Source: an uncultured Eudoraea sp. | GTDB taxonomy: Bacteria; Bacteroidota; Bacteroidia; Flavobacteriales; Flavobacteriaceae | Assembly: GCA_947258555.1 (NCBI GenBank) | Contig: CAMYJF010000008.1 | Location: forward strand, 28,476 to 92,475 | Direction of reading: 5' to 3' | Length of the DNA: 64,000 nt | Program-made: the position numbers and the translations under genes | In this document: positions 35,360 to 44,102 of the stretch, piece by piece | Layout of the letters: every line of letters begins with the position of its first letter | How positions within the stretch are numbered: position 1 is the stretch's first letter | The notes under the pieces: generated by a model | What the model saw: only the letters and a program-made list of their open reading frames with translations | What the model was told of the DNA's origin: nothing | Databases searched by the model: none

Positions 35360-35782
35360 ATGTTTTCAAAGCAAAATTTATTAGCCACATTGGCAGGTCT
35401 TGTTGTAGCTAACCTATTGGGTTGGGGCATCTGGGGATTTGCAATGGCAGATTTTTTTGAAGGCCATACCATCACCCAGGCGATGAAAGAGCCGGTAGAT
35501 ATGGTTTGGCTGGTGATTGCCAATTTAGTCCAGGTCTTTGCCCTTTGCACCATCTATAGCAAGTGGGCGCGAGGACACCATGGAGCCGGCGAAGGATTTA
35601 AGTTTGGAGCCTGGGTTGGTGTATTCATGTTTGGCACATCGCTATTATGGTATGCCACTTCAGAATTTATGGACCTGACAGGTCATATTGCAGATGGCGT
35701 AGCCAGTATCATTTTCTGGGGAGTAGTAGGTGCAGTAATAGGAATGGTATTTAAAGCAACTGCTGCTAAAGAAGCTTCCTGA
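35360..35782 (+). CDS. Small four-helix membrane protein, DUF1761-like
   Basis: This 140-residue protein is almost entirely hydrophobic, with four predicted helices (about 6-26, 47-66, 83-101 and 109-133). WGIWGFAMADFFEG near 22 and VFALCTIYSKWARG near 60 resemble the DUF1761-like family of unknown function. The gene has its own promoter and is followed by a bidirectional terminator, so it is a single-gene unit. No catalytic residues are evident. The family call is tentative; the gene is very likely real. Confidence 0.75.
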   Translation: MFSKQNLLATLAGLVVANLLGWGIWGFAMADFFEGHTITQAMKEPVDMVWLVIANLVQVFALCTIYSKWARGHHGAGEGFKFGAWVGVFMFGTSLLWYATSEFMDLTGHIADGVASIIFWGVVGAVIGMVFKATAAKEAS

Positions 35783-35810
35783 TCTAACGGAACAGAATTA
35801 ACTCATATCA

Positions 35811-35843
35811 AAAAAAGGGTATTGCCACGGTGATACCTTTTTT
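35811..35843. terminator. Bidirectional rho-independent terminator
   Basis: AAAAAAGGGTAT (35811-35822) and ATACCTTTTTT (35833-35843) pair around a ten-base loop. A T-run follows on both strands, so it can end transcription of the small membrane protein gene and of the convergent GH13 gene. Confidence 0.8.
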
Positions 35844-37716
35844 ATTTGTCCAAAACAAAAACAAAGGACTGTAATGGAGCTAACTTCAATGGTAAATTTC
35901 CTGAGGTGTCATCTAGCTGAAGTATTGCAGAATTCGATTCATCAAATAACTCTTTTAATGTATACTCAGCAGCGGAAAGGTCCCATTCTTTGAAAACCTC
36001 TGGTGGCAGTTTTAATTCCAGATCGTAGGATCTGTCTTTGTCAAAGTTGGCTATTACAAGAACCTGTTGGTTTTCTGTCCAGCGGACAAAAGAAAACAAT
36101 CGCTGGTTGTAGCCATCCGTATATTTCCGGTTATATGAGTGGATCTCCTTGTACGCGCCCATAAAAGCTTCCTCATTTACTGAAATATTCAGAAGCTTCT
36201 TGTAAAATTCCCGCAATTCTTTTTCTGCCTCGCTAAGCTGGCCCCCATCAAATTTCTTCTCATTCATCCAACGTTGATGGTGCGGGACACCGATGTAATC
36301 AAAAATAGATGTCCGCGATGGTTTTCCAAACCCGGCATCTTCAGTCCCGGGTTCCCCCACTTCCTGTCCAAAATAGATCATAGTTGGTGATGTGCTCAAC
36401 AAGGCCGAAACTACCATGGCCGGTTTGCCTGTTTCAGCATCTCCGACGAATTCAGGACTGGCAATCCGTTGTTCGTCATGATTCTCCAGAAAATGCAGCA
36501 TATGGTGTTCAATATCCATCATGCCTTTTTGAACATCGACTAAATGGTCTGTCGAACCATGCCCCTGCATAACATGTTTTAAGCTGTCATAGAGTTCGAC
36601 TTTGTCATAGAGGTAATCCATTTTTCCTTTCTGGATGTAGTCCCTGTACAATTTGGGGTTGTATACCTCAGCCAGTAAAAAGGCCTCAGGGTTTGTCATT
36701 TTGATATGGGAATTCAAAAAGCTCCAAAATTCAACAGGCACCATTTCGGCCATATCATACCTGAATCCGTCCACGCCCAGATCAATCCAAAAAGCAACTA
36801 TGTCTCGAATTTTTGTCCAGGAGTCAGGCACAGATCTCCCCTGCCAGAATTCGAAGTGCTCTTTAAAGGATTTAGTCGAATATTCATCAGGCAGTCGATC
36901 AAAATCTAAACTACCATCAGGTTTTACTCCATAATTTACTTTTATAGTTTCATACCAGTCATCAATATCAGGCTTAGGTAATCTGGAACCATTTCCTGTC
37001 CACTTGGCTGGTGTCTCTCCAAACTTTGAATCAGACAAAGGGTGGGGATCACCTCCTAATGGCAGGTAGCCGTCTTTCCATTCGGGCACTTCAAAGGATT
37101 CTCCCGGGATGTAGTAGAAATTGTTGTCGCGGGTATAATTGACCGACTTATCATCATTCTTCCCCAGAATATCAATGCCATCAGGTGTACCTGCGCCTTC
37201 ATAATTCCGGGCTACATGGTTGGGGACTATATCAATAAGGAGTTTCAGCCCAACTTTATGTGTACGAGCCACCAGGTCCTTAAACTCATTAAGTCTGTTA
37301 GAAGGATCGACGGCCAGGTCTGGATTGACATTGTAATAGTCTTTCACTGCATAAGGGGAGCCGGCCCTTCCTTTGATCACATCCGGATCGTCATTACTTA
37401 TTCCGAATGCAGAATAATCGGTCGCCGTTGCATGATGAGGCACGCCTGTATACCAAATATGAGTGACGCCAAGATCCTTGATCTCCTGCAAGGCCTTCTC
37501 CGTAAAATCTTCAAATTTACCAACCCCATTCTCCTCGATCGTGCCCCATGGCTTATTCGTGCTATTTGTATTCCCGAATAAACGGGTAAATACCTGATAG
37601 ACCACCGCCTTTTCCTTTTTGGTCTTCACGCTAACCATATCATTTTGTTTTGGCTGTTCATTGCACTGGGCGAGAAGCAAGGCAAGGCTAATAATCGTAA
37701 TTCCATACTTATTCAT
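35842..37716 (-). CDS. GH13 alpha-amylase family lipoprotein
   Basis: This is a predicted alpha-glucan hydrolase of the maltose locus. The signal peptide ends in LLAQC (Cys18). The GH13 barrel is complete: DIVPNHV near 162-168, nucleophile Asp321 in GFRYDMAEM, acid/base Glu350 in LLAEVYNP and third acid Asp414 in LENHDEQR. A C-terminal beta domain (about 535-624) follows. Length 624. Its start overlaps the end of the SusA-like gene by 8 bp, and it is the last gene of the minus-strand unit. Alpha-amylase and alpha-glucosidase activities cannot be separated from the motifs. Confidence 0.9.
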   Translation of the reverse strand: MNKYGITIISLALLLAQCNEQPKQNDMVSVKTKKEKAVVYQVFTRLFGNTNSTNKPWGTIEENGVGKFEDFTEKALQEIKDLGVTHIWYTGVPHHATATDYSAFGISNDDPDVIKGRAGSPYAVKDYYNVNPDLAVDPSNRLNEFKDLVARTHKVGLKLLIDIVPNHVARNYEGAGTPDGIDILGKNDDKSVNYTRDNNFYYIPGESFEVPEWKDGYLPLGGDPHPLSDSKFGETPAKWTGNGSRLPKPDIDDWYETIKVNYGVKPDGSLDFDRLPDEYSTKSFKEHFEFWQGRSVPDSWTKIRDIVAFWIDLGVDGFRYDMAEMVPVEFWSFLNSHIKMTNPEAFLLAEVYNPKLYRDYIQKGKMDYLYDKVELYDSLKHVMQGHGSTDHLVDVQKGMMDIEHHMLHFLENHDEQRIASPEFVGDAETGKPAMVVSALLSTSPTMIYFGQEVGEPGTEDAGFGKPSRTSIFDYIGVPHHQRWMNEKKFDGGQLSEAEKELREFYKKLLNISVNEEAFMGAYKEIHSYNRKYTDGYNQRLFSFVRWTENQQVLVIANFDKDRSYDLELKLPPEVFKEWDLSAAEYTLKELFDESNSAILQLDDTSGNLPLKLAPLQSFVFVLDK

Positions 37717-39595
37717 TCGTCTTTTTTGTTATTGACAAAAGGATCGGTCCCCGTTCCTTAAGTTGTAATTGATCATCAAGGATCAATTCTTCACCGCTAA
37801 TAATATTGCGGGCTTTAGCCCCTTTGATACCCATTTCCTTAAATCTTTGAAGCTCCAAATCTATTGGACTTTCATTTTTATTTAAGATCAACATGATCAT
37901 TTCATTCTCATTAAACCTGAACAGTGTATATATACCCTTTTCCGGACTGAAATGAATAGTTTTCCCGTGATGAATTGCTGGGCTTGATCTTCTAAAATTT
38001 AAAAGCTTCTTAAGAAACGATTGCATGGCAAGTTGCCCGGGTGTCATATTTATTGCTGCAAAGGCATTCGTTGTATCGTTAGCCCAGCCCCCTGGAAAAT
38101 CAGATCTGATCAATCCATGGTCACCCGGCTTAGTAGTATTGCTTAGCAGGATCTCTGTCCCGTAGTATATCTGTGGTATCCTGGGAGAAACCAAGATGAA
38201 ACTTAGCGCCATTTTTGTCGCCACCGAATCTTCTCCTAATTGTGTATAGAGCCTGTCCATGTCATGGTTATCCCCAAAGATCATGATCGAATTTGGGTCT
38301 GGATATGCAAAATCATTTGCCAGGCCCTCATAAAGCTTTATAAGCCCGGAATTCCAATTCTCTTCTTCGTTTATCGCTTCTATCAGCACTTTTTGCAGTG
38401 GAAAATCCATGGTGCTTTTGAGATAGGAATCATATCCATCCGTATTAGAACTGCCTTGTTGCCAATAGGATATGAGCAAAGGGTTATAGCTCCATTCCTC
38501 GCCGACAATTGAAAAATTGGGATACTCCTTCATGATCCTCCTTGCCCACTTGGCCATAAACTCTTTTTCCGGATAGGGATAGGTATCCTGGCGAATTCCT
38601 CTTAATCCTAAAGTTTCAATCCACCAGATACTATTTTGTATGATATAGCTTGCCATAAAAGGATTATCCTGATTCAAATCCGGCATTGCCGATACAAACC
38701 ACCCTTTTGACATTCGGTTCTTATCATCCAGGGAAGCGTACATATCCTGGTTAGTGGTTCGCCTGTGATTTGTTTGCAATATGGACTTTCCTATCAGGTA
38801 GTTGTCCTGGTCGTTGATCCAGTTATCAAAAGGCAGATCAGCTATCCACCAATGTCCAATTCCACAATGGTTAGCAACCTGGTCCATAATGAGTTTGAGG
38901 CCCTTCTTGGATGCATCTCTACTCAATTCCTTATAAGAATCAATTGTGCCAAAGCGAGGATCTACTTTATAATAGTCTGTAATGGCATACCCATGGTAGG
39001 ATTGTTCTTCCATATTGTTTTCCAGAACCGGGCTCGACCAAATAGAAGTAAAACCCATTTCAGAAATATAATCCAGGTGATTGGTTATGCCTTGAATGTC
39101 TCCGCCGTGCCGGGCATAATCGTCTGATCTGTCCAGGCCCATTTCTTTCATCTCCTGCTGTATATCATTATTCGGATCACCATTGGCAAATCTATCCGGT
39201 GTAATGAGATAGATCACATCAGAACTATCAAATCCATCTAATTGATCAGGTTCAATCGCTCTTTCATTGAGCGTATACGGCACTCTTATTTCCTTGTCTT
39301 CGTGGGTAAAAACAAGTGAAAGTTCCGTAGCTGAAGTTGAATTAATAATCAGGTCCAGAAACAAATAATTCGGGCTATCTCCTTTTGTCACTTTTATCAA
39401 CTCTGCCTTTGGAGAATCTATGTGAATCGAATAGGCTCCGATACCCGGGGAATGAACCATTAGTTGAAGATTAGCATCGCTCATTCCTACCCACCAATTC
39501 GGTGGCTCCACCCGTATCTCCTGACACATGCCGGGGACAAGCCATAGAAATAGTAAACATGCAGTAAAGGTTCTAGCTGTTAGCTGATATCGCAT
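37709..39595 (-). CDS. GH13 cyclomaltodextrinase/neopullulanase-like enzyme (SusA type)
   Basis: This exported enzyme (signal peptide about 1-24) hydrolyses starch-derived oligosaccharides, probably in the periplasm. An N-terminal beta-sandwich domain of cyclomaltodextrinases (about 25-110; PPNWWVGM is its hallmark) precedes the barrel. The barrel has MDQVANHCG (237-245), nucleophile Asp337 in GIRQDTYPYP, acid/base Glu366 in IVGEEW and Asp445 in FGDNHD. A C-terminal domain ends at 628. The next gene upstream is the GH65 phosphorylase, 35 nt away. This matches the SusA-like member of flavobacterial maltose operons. Confidence 0.92.
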   Translation of the reverse strand: MRYQLTARTFTACLLFLWLVPGMCQEIRVEPPNWWVGMSDANLQLMVHSPGIGAYSIHIDSPKAELIKVTKGDSPNYLFLDLIINSTSATELSLVFTHEDKEIRVPYTLNERAIEPDQLDGFDSSDVIYLITPDRFANGDPNNDIQQEMKEMGLDRSDDYARHGGDIQGITNHLDYISEMGFTSIWSSPVLENNMEEQSYHGYAITDYYKVDPRFGTIDSYKELSRDASKKGLKLIMDQVANHCGIGHWWIADLPFDNWINDQDNYLIGKSILQTNHRRTTNQDMYASLDDKNRMSKGWFVSAMPDLNQDNPFMASYIIQNSIWWIETLGLRGIRQDTYPYPEKEFMAKWARRIMKEYPNFSIVGEEWSYNPLLISYWQQGSSNTDGYDSYLKSTMDFPLQKVLIEAINEEENWNSGLIKLYEGLANDFAYPDPNSIMIFGDNHDMDRLYTQLGEDSVATKMALSFILVSPRIPQIYYGTEILLSNTTKPGDHGLIRSDFPGGWANDTTNAFAAINMTPGQLAMQSFLKKLLNFRRSSPAIHHGKTIHFSPEKGIYTLFRFNENEMIMLILNKNESPIDLELQRFKEMGIKGAKARNIISGEELILDDQLQLKERGPILLSITKKTNE

Positions 39596-39630
39596 TGTTG
39601 TTATTTTTTCCCATCAGTTCCAACGTATGC

Positions 39631-41937
39631 CTAGATCTGAACAACTTCTTTGGGTTTCAACACCACTCGTTCTCCGTTGTGCCGGATAGTCATTTCTTCC
39701 TTGGCCTCTAATTCAAAAGAAGTATGCTCATGGGTGACGGTGACTTTGATGATGCGATCCCTGAAATTCACCTTGAATGAATAGCCCTTCCATTCCTTGG
39801 GAATACCGGGTGTAAAAGACAACTTATCGTCTCGTATCCGCATTCCCCCAAAACCTTCAACGATACTCATCCAGGTTCCAGCCATAGAAGTGATATGCAA
39901 GCCTTCTTCTACTTCTTTATTGTAATCGTCCAGATCTAATCGGGAGGTCCTGAGATAGAATTGATAGGCCATATCGATCTTTCCTAAACGGGAGGCAAGG
40001 ATGCTATGCACACAGGGAGAAAGTGATGATTCATGTACCGTGAACGGTTCATAGAAGTCGAAGTGCTTCTTTAGTTCTTCTTCTGAAAATTGATCTTCAA
40101 AAAAGTACATGCCCTGGAGTACATCTGCTTGTTTGATATAAGGAGATCGTAATATCCGATCCCAACTCCACTTTTGATTAATCGGCCGGTCTGTCGGATC
40201 CAGATCGCTTACACGGATCAGTTCCTTATCCAGGAAACTATCTTGCTGGAGGAAGAGCTTCTCCGCTTCGGAATAGGGGAAATACATTTGATCTGCCACC
40301 TTTACCCATTGTGCAGCTTCTTTTGAGGACAATTTGGCCTGACCCTCAATTCTCGCAAAGTCAATTGGGTATCCTTCTCTGACCTTATCGATTTGTTCAG
40401 CGGTGTACCTCAGGCACCACTGGGCTATATAGTTCGTGTACCAGTTATTATTGACATTATTTTCATACTCATTCGGACCGGTTACGCCAAGGATCACATA
40501 TTTTTCCTTTTGTGCAGAATAGGTGGCTCTTTGGAACCAAAATCTGGCGATCCCTATCAATACTTCAAGTCCCATTTCGGGGATATATGTATAATCGGCC
40601 GTATACCTTACATAATTATAGATCGCGAAGGCAATTGCGCCATTCCTGTGGATCTCTTCAAAAGTGATCTCCCATTCATTGTGGCACTCCTCGCCGTTCA
40701 TGGTTACCATAGGATATAATGCCGCCCCATTGGAAAACCCAAGTAGCTTCGCATTTTCAATGGCTTTCTCCAAATGGTTATATCGGTATTGCAACAGGTT
40801 TCTGGCAACATGCTGATCCTTGGTAGCCATATAAAAGGGAATACAATAAGCTTCTGTGTCCCAATATGTACTCCCCCCATATTTTTCTCCGGTGAATCCT
40901 TTGGGACCGATGTTGAGTCGGGAGTCTGTACCTAAATAGGTCTGGTTGAGTTGAAAGATATTATACCTGATGGCTTGCTGTGCTTTCACATCACCATCAA
41001 TAGTAATATCACTCATATCCCAAATAGCCTTCCAGGCTTCTTGTTGCTCCTTTAACATGCCTTCCCAGCCTAAGGCTTCGGCTTTGTCAATACATTGATG
41101 CGCAATGGATGTCAGCTCACTTTTCTGATGATTTCGATCGCTCACATAGCCGCCAAATTTCAATAGCGAAACCGTGGACCCTGCTTTGGCCTTAACCGAA
41201 TATGAATGGGATACTTTTAAGGCCTCTTCCGAGATAGATGGATTTTGGTCTTCCGGGGCTCCATTGACCCACACAGAATTAGCCATGAAAGTACATGTGT
41301 GAAATTCTGTTTTCATGGTGAATGCCTCAATAAAGGCACGGTTTTTCTCTGAGTGCAATCGCGTGGTTTCCCAGAATTTATCATCCCAATTGCTGTCCTC
41401 GTTTGTGATCCCGGAATCCAGATAGGAAATAAAAACGATCTCCAGATCTTCTTCCAATGCGGTGACTTTAAAATTAATGGCCCCTACTTCATCCAGGTTT
41501 ACACTTAGAAATCGGCGAACTCCAACCTCAATCCGTTTTCCATTGGAAAGGGTAGCTTCAAAACTACGGGAATACCAACCTTCATACATATTTAATTCCC
41601 GCCTGAAATTATCTACGATAGTACAAGTATTCAGATCGAGCATCTCTCCATCGATAGTCACATCAATCCCTATCCAATTAGGTGCGTTGAGCACTTTGGC
41701 AAAATATTCCGGGTAGCCATTTTTCCACCAACCCACGCGCGTTTTATCCGGATAATATACCCCGGCAATATAACTTCCCTGGAAAGTAGGCCCGGTATAC
41801 GTTTCTTCAAAATTGGCCCGCTGGCCCATGGCACCATTACCTATACTGAAAAGGCTTTCTGAAGACTTAACATGATCGCGTTCAAAGCCTTCTTCGATAA
41901 TACGCCAAGGGTCTGCTAAAATATAATCCTGATGCAT
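39631..41937 (-). CDS. GH65 glycoside phosphorylase, probable maltose phosphorylase
   Basis: This cytosolic 768-residue enzyme is expected to split maltose with phosphate into glucose and beta-glucose-1-phosphate. The (alpha/alpha)6 catalytic domain holds YWDTEAYCIPFYM near 360 and ECHNEWEITFEEIHRNGA near 422, which carries the general acid Glu. An N-terminal beta-sandwich (about 1-270) and a small C-terminal beta domain complete the family layout. It lies 31 nt downstream of the beta-phosphoglucomutase gene, which uses exactly this product. Trehalose or kojibiose phosphorylase activity cannot be excluded by sequence, but the locus favours maltose. Confidence 0.92.
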   Translation of the reverse strand: MHQDYILADPWRIIEEGFERDHVKSSESLFSIGNGAMGQRANFEETYTGPTFQGSYIAGVYYPDKTRVGWWKNGYPEYFAKVLNAPNWIGIDVTIDGEMLDLNTCTIVDNFRRELNMYEGWYSRSFEATLSNGKRIEVGVRRFLSVNLDEVGAINFKVTALEEDLEIVFISYLDSGITNEDSNWDDKFWETTRLHSEKNRAFIEAFTMKTEFHTCTFMANSVWVNGAPEDQNPSISEEALKVSHSYSVKAKAGSTVSLLKFGGYVSDRNHQKSELTSIAHQCIDKAEALGWEGMLKEQQEAWKAIWDMSDITIDGDVKAQQAIRYNIFQLNQTYLGTDSRLNIGPKGFTGEKYGGSTYWDTEAYCIPFYMATKDQHVARNLLQYRYNHLEKAIENAKLLGFSNGAALYPMVTMNGEECHNEWEITFEEIHRNGAIAFAIYNYVRYTADYTYIPEMGLEVLIGIARFWFQRATYSAQKEKYVILGVTGPNEYENNVNNNWYTNYIAQWCLRYTAEQIDKVREGYPIDFARIEGQAKLSSKEAAQWVKVADQMYFPYSEAEKLFLQQDSFLDKELIRVSDLDPTDRPINQKWSWDRILRSPYIKQADVLQGMYFFEDQFSEEELKKHFDFYEPFTVHESSLSPCVHSILASRLGKIDMAYQFYLRTSRLDLDDYNKEVEEGLHITSMAGTWMSIVEGFGGMRIRDDKLSFTPGIPKEWKGYSFKVNFRDRIIKVTVTHEHTSFELEAKEEMTIRHNGERVVLKPKEVVQI

Positions 41938-41968
41938 GTGCTCTTAGTTAGTGGTTTATTAGGTTGGT

Positions 41969-42631
41969 CTAACCAGCTTTTTCTAACAAGTCATTCAGCC
42001 AGTCGATACCCATTTCATTAAAATCGGTAAATACATAATCGGCATGACCCAGAATTTCCTTTTCCCCAATGCCAATACTGGTCATGCCCGCTTTGTTCGC
42101 AGCTTCAATTCCGGCCTGTGCATCTTCAAACACAATGCACATTTCATTTTCAGCATTCAGAAAATCTGCAGCCTGGAGGAAAACTTCAGGGTCTGGTTTG
42201 GCAGCCGTAACCTGGGTTCCGTCTACAATGGCCTGAAAATAAGATAACAAGCCCACTTTTTCAAGGATCACCCTGGCATTTTTACTGGCAGAACCCAGGG
42301 CCATAGGCACATTTCTTTGTTTTAAGTGATTTAAAACTTCGGGTACGCCCGGCAGGATCTCTTCCTCATTCATGGTTTCAACATAGACGAGGTAATCTTC
42401 GTTCTTGCGCACTAGGCATGATTCAAATTCAGATTCACTCATGGATGTATTCCCAATCTCAAGAAGGATCTCCAGGCACCTGCGCCGACTCACTCCTTTG
42501 AAATGTTCGTTATCAGATTCAGTAAACGGAATGCCCAATTCATCAGCCAGCTTCTTCCAAGCTAGGTAATGATATCTCGTTGTATCCACAATTACCCCAT
42601 CCAGATCAAAAATGATGGCCATTTTATTCAT
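41969..42631 (-). CDS. pgmB: Beta-phosphoglucomutase
   Basis: This HAD-superfamily enzyme of 220 residues converts beta-glucose-1-phosphate to glucose-6-phosphate. The nucleophile and acid/base are Asp9 and Asp11 in IFDLDGVIVDT. The cap domain shows FKGVSRRRCLEILL near 43, GSASKNA near 114 and KPDPEVF near 145; VFEDAQAGIEAANKAGM near 169 is motif 4. It is placed between lacI and the GH65 phosphorylase gene, the classic arrangement for phosphorolytic maltose use. Confidence 0.94.
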   Translation of the reverse strand: MNKMAIIFDLDGVIVDTTRYHYLAWKKLADELGIPFTESDNEHFKGVSRRRCLEILLEIGNTSMSESEFESCLVRKNEDYLVYVETMNEEEILPGVPEVLNHLKQRNVPMALGSASKNARVILEKVGLLSYFQAIVDGTQVTAAKPDPEVFLQAADFLNAENEMCIVFEDAQAGIEAANKAGMTSIGIGEKEILGHADYVFTDFNEMGIDWLNDLLEKAG

Positions 42632-42756
42632 GTATTACGTACCAAAAGTTCCGGGATTCAACCGGGGATTAGGACGACAAAGTAAGTGACTTTGAATGGG
42701 TTTGTAAAATAAATGAAGGAAATAAAAACGGGATAGTTGATTCATGGTTCCCTGCA

Positions 42757-43779
42757 TCAGCGGGTAGAATCCCTTTCCAGGATCCCAGCCTGGATCACCG
42801 CTGAACGAAAGGGCATTTGTTTATCTTCTAATTGGCCCTCTACACGATCGATCAGCAATTCCGCTGCCTTCTCACCCATACGCTGGCCGTGCTGCATCAC
42901 TGATGTTAATGACGGATTAGCCATTTGGGATAATATACCATTAGTAAATCCAATGATAGCCACATCTTCGGGAATTTTCTTGCCCAATTGCTGCAATTGT
43001 TTCATACAGCGTATGGCAAACACTTCGTTAACGCTCACCAGTCCATCTATGACGATATGTTTAAAGAACTGCACACTTTTATCTTCTTCCTCAAACTGAT
43101 AAGGCAATCGAAGGATCATAGAATCGTCTACTTTTAGGCCTGCCTCTTGCAGGGCCCTGTAATAGCCATGTGCGCGTTGGGCATCAACATTGAGGTAGTT
43201 TTCATTCATGACTAGGGCAATATGCTTGCTTCCTCCTTCTATCAATTTTTTAGTGGCCAAATAGCCGGCCTCCTCATCATTTATGGTGATCTTGTCACAC
43301 TGAATTTGATCCGTTACCCTGTCAAAGAGTACCAGGGGTATCCCTTGATCTACTACGCTTATCAGATGTGAATAATCTCCCTTTTTTTGAGTTTCTGCAG
43401 CCAGAGACATAATGTATCCATCAATACTGCCATTGGCCAGCAATTCCATATTGATGACTTCCTTGTCAAAGGATTCATCTGAAATGCAGACGATCACATT
43501 ATACCCTTTTGCATTTGCATAATTCTCGATGCCTCTGAATACAGTAGTAAAAAAATGATGGACGATATCAGGAATAATTACACCAATATTTTTTGTGCGC
43601 CTGTTCTTCAGACTAATAGCAATATTATTAGGCCGATAATTATACAATTGTGCAAAAGCCTGAATCTTTTCACGCGTATCCAGACTTATTTCTGAACTGT
43701 TCTTTAAGGCTTTGGAAACCGTAGATACGGAAACGTCTAATTCCTTGGCTATGGTCTTAAGGGTGATTTTCTTTTTCAA
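42757..43779 (-). CDS. LacI-family transcriptional regulator of the maltose locus
   Basis: An N-terminal helix-turn-helix (TLKTIAKELDVSVSTVSKALK, about 5-25) with the hinge RPNNIAISL is followed by a periplasmic-binding-protein-like effector domain (about 60-330). Length 340. It is the first gene of the minus-strand degradative unit (lacI, pgmB, GH65, GH13, GH13) and is divergent from susC. A palindrome with a central CG lies 215-230 bases from its start, just upstream of susC, and is its likely operator. The effector is probably a maltose-related sugar or phosphate; this is inferred from position. Confidence 0.92.
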   Translation of the reverse strand: MKKKITLKTIAKELDVSVSTVSKALKNSSEISLDTREKIQAFAQLYNYRPNNIAISLKNRRTKNIGVIIPDIVHHFFTTVFRGIENYANAKGYNVIVCISDESFDKEVINMELLANGSIDGYIMSLAAETQKKGDYSHLISVVDQGIPLVLFDRVTDQIQCDKITINDEEAGYLATKKLIEGGSKHIALVMNENYLNVDAQRAHGYYRALQEAGLKVDDSMILRLPYQFEEEDKSVQFFKHIVIDGLVSVNEVFAIRCMKQLQQLGKKIPEDVAIIGFTNGILSQMANPSLTSVMQHGQRMGEKAAELLIDRVEGQLEDKQMPFRSAVIQAGILERDSTR

Positions 43780-43889
43780 AGTCTAAAAGTTACAACTCAC
43801 ATGAACCCAGCAAGGTGAATCTGATACGCATTTCTACCAGTAACTCTTCCTGCTCATTCATTCATTATTTCTTATATGTCAAAAAATAC

Positions 43890-43897
43890 TATATTTG
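43890..43897 (+). promoter_or_regulatory. Candidate -7 element (TATATTTG) for susC-susD
   Basis: This is an exact TAnnTTTG match on the plus strand, about 205 bases before the susC start. The -33 region has no clear TTG. If used, the operator palindrome would lie downstream of the transcription start. Confidence 0.35.
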
Positions 43898-43993
43898 TCT
43901 CGCTTAACAGCAATTACAGCCCCACAATATTTAGCATTCCATATAATTTGGCTTATTAAATTTGATGGGGTCTAATTTACTAAAGTTATTAAC

Positions 43994-44009
43994 ACGAAAC
44001 CGTTTTCGT
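43994..44009. promoter_or_regulatory. LacI-type operator palindrome
   Basis: ACGAAACC and GTTTTCGT form an inverted repeat matching at seven of eight positions, with the central CG typical of LacI-family operators. It lies in the gap between the divergent lacI and susC genes, which supports autoregulation and control of susCD by the neighbouring regulator. Confidence 0.6.
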
Positions 44010-44102
44010 AATCCTAAAATAGTGTATTTATAGGCTGCGAAAAGGATTTGTGGTATGTTTAACACTTGGATTTAAATTAACTAAACTTAAAATTAACTAT
44101 TT

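Larger units (their letters stand above)
43780..44102. other. Divergent regulatory region between lacI and susC
   Basis: These 323 bases hold no gene. Features noticed are a TATATTTG match to the promoter core at 43890-43897 on the plus strand, the LacI-type palindrome at 43994-44009, and a looser TATGTTTA core about 50 bases before the susC start. The first promoter would give a leader of about 200 bases containing the palindrome. Confidence 0.5.
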
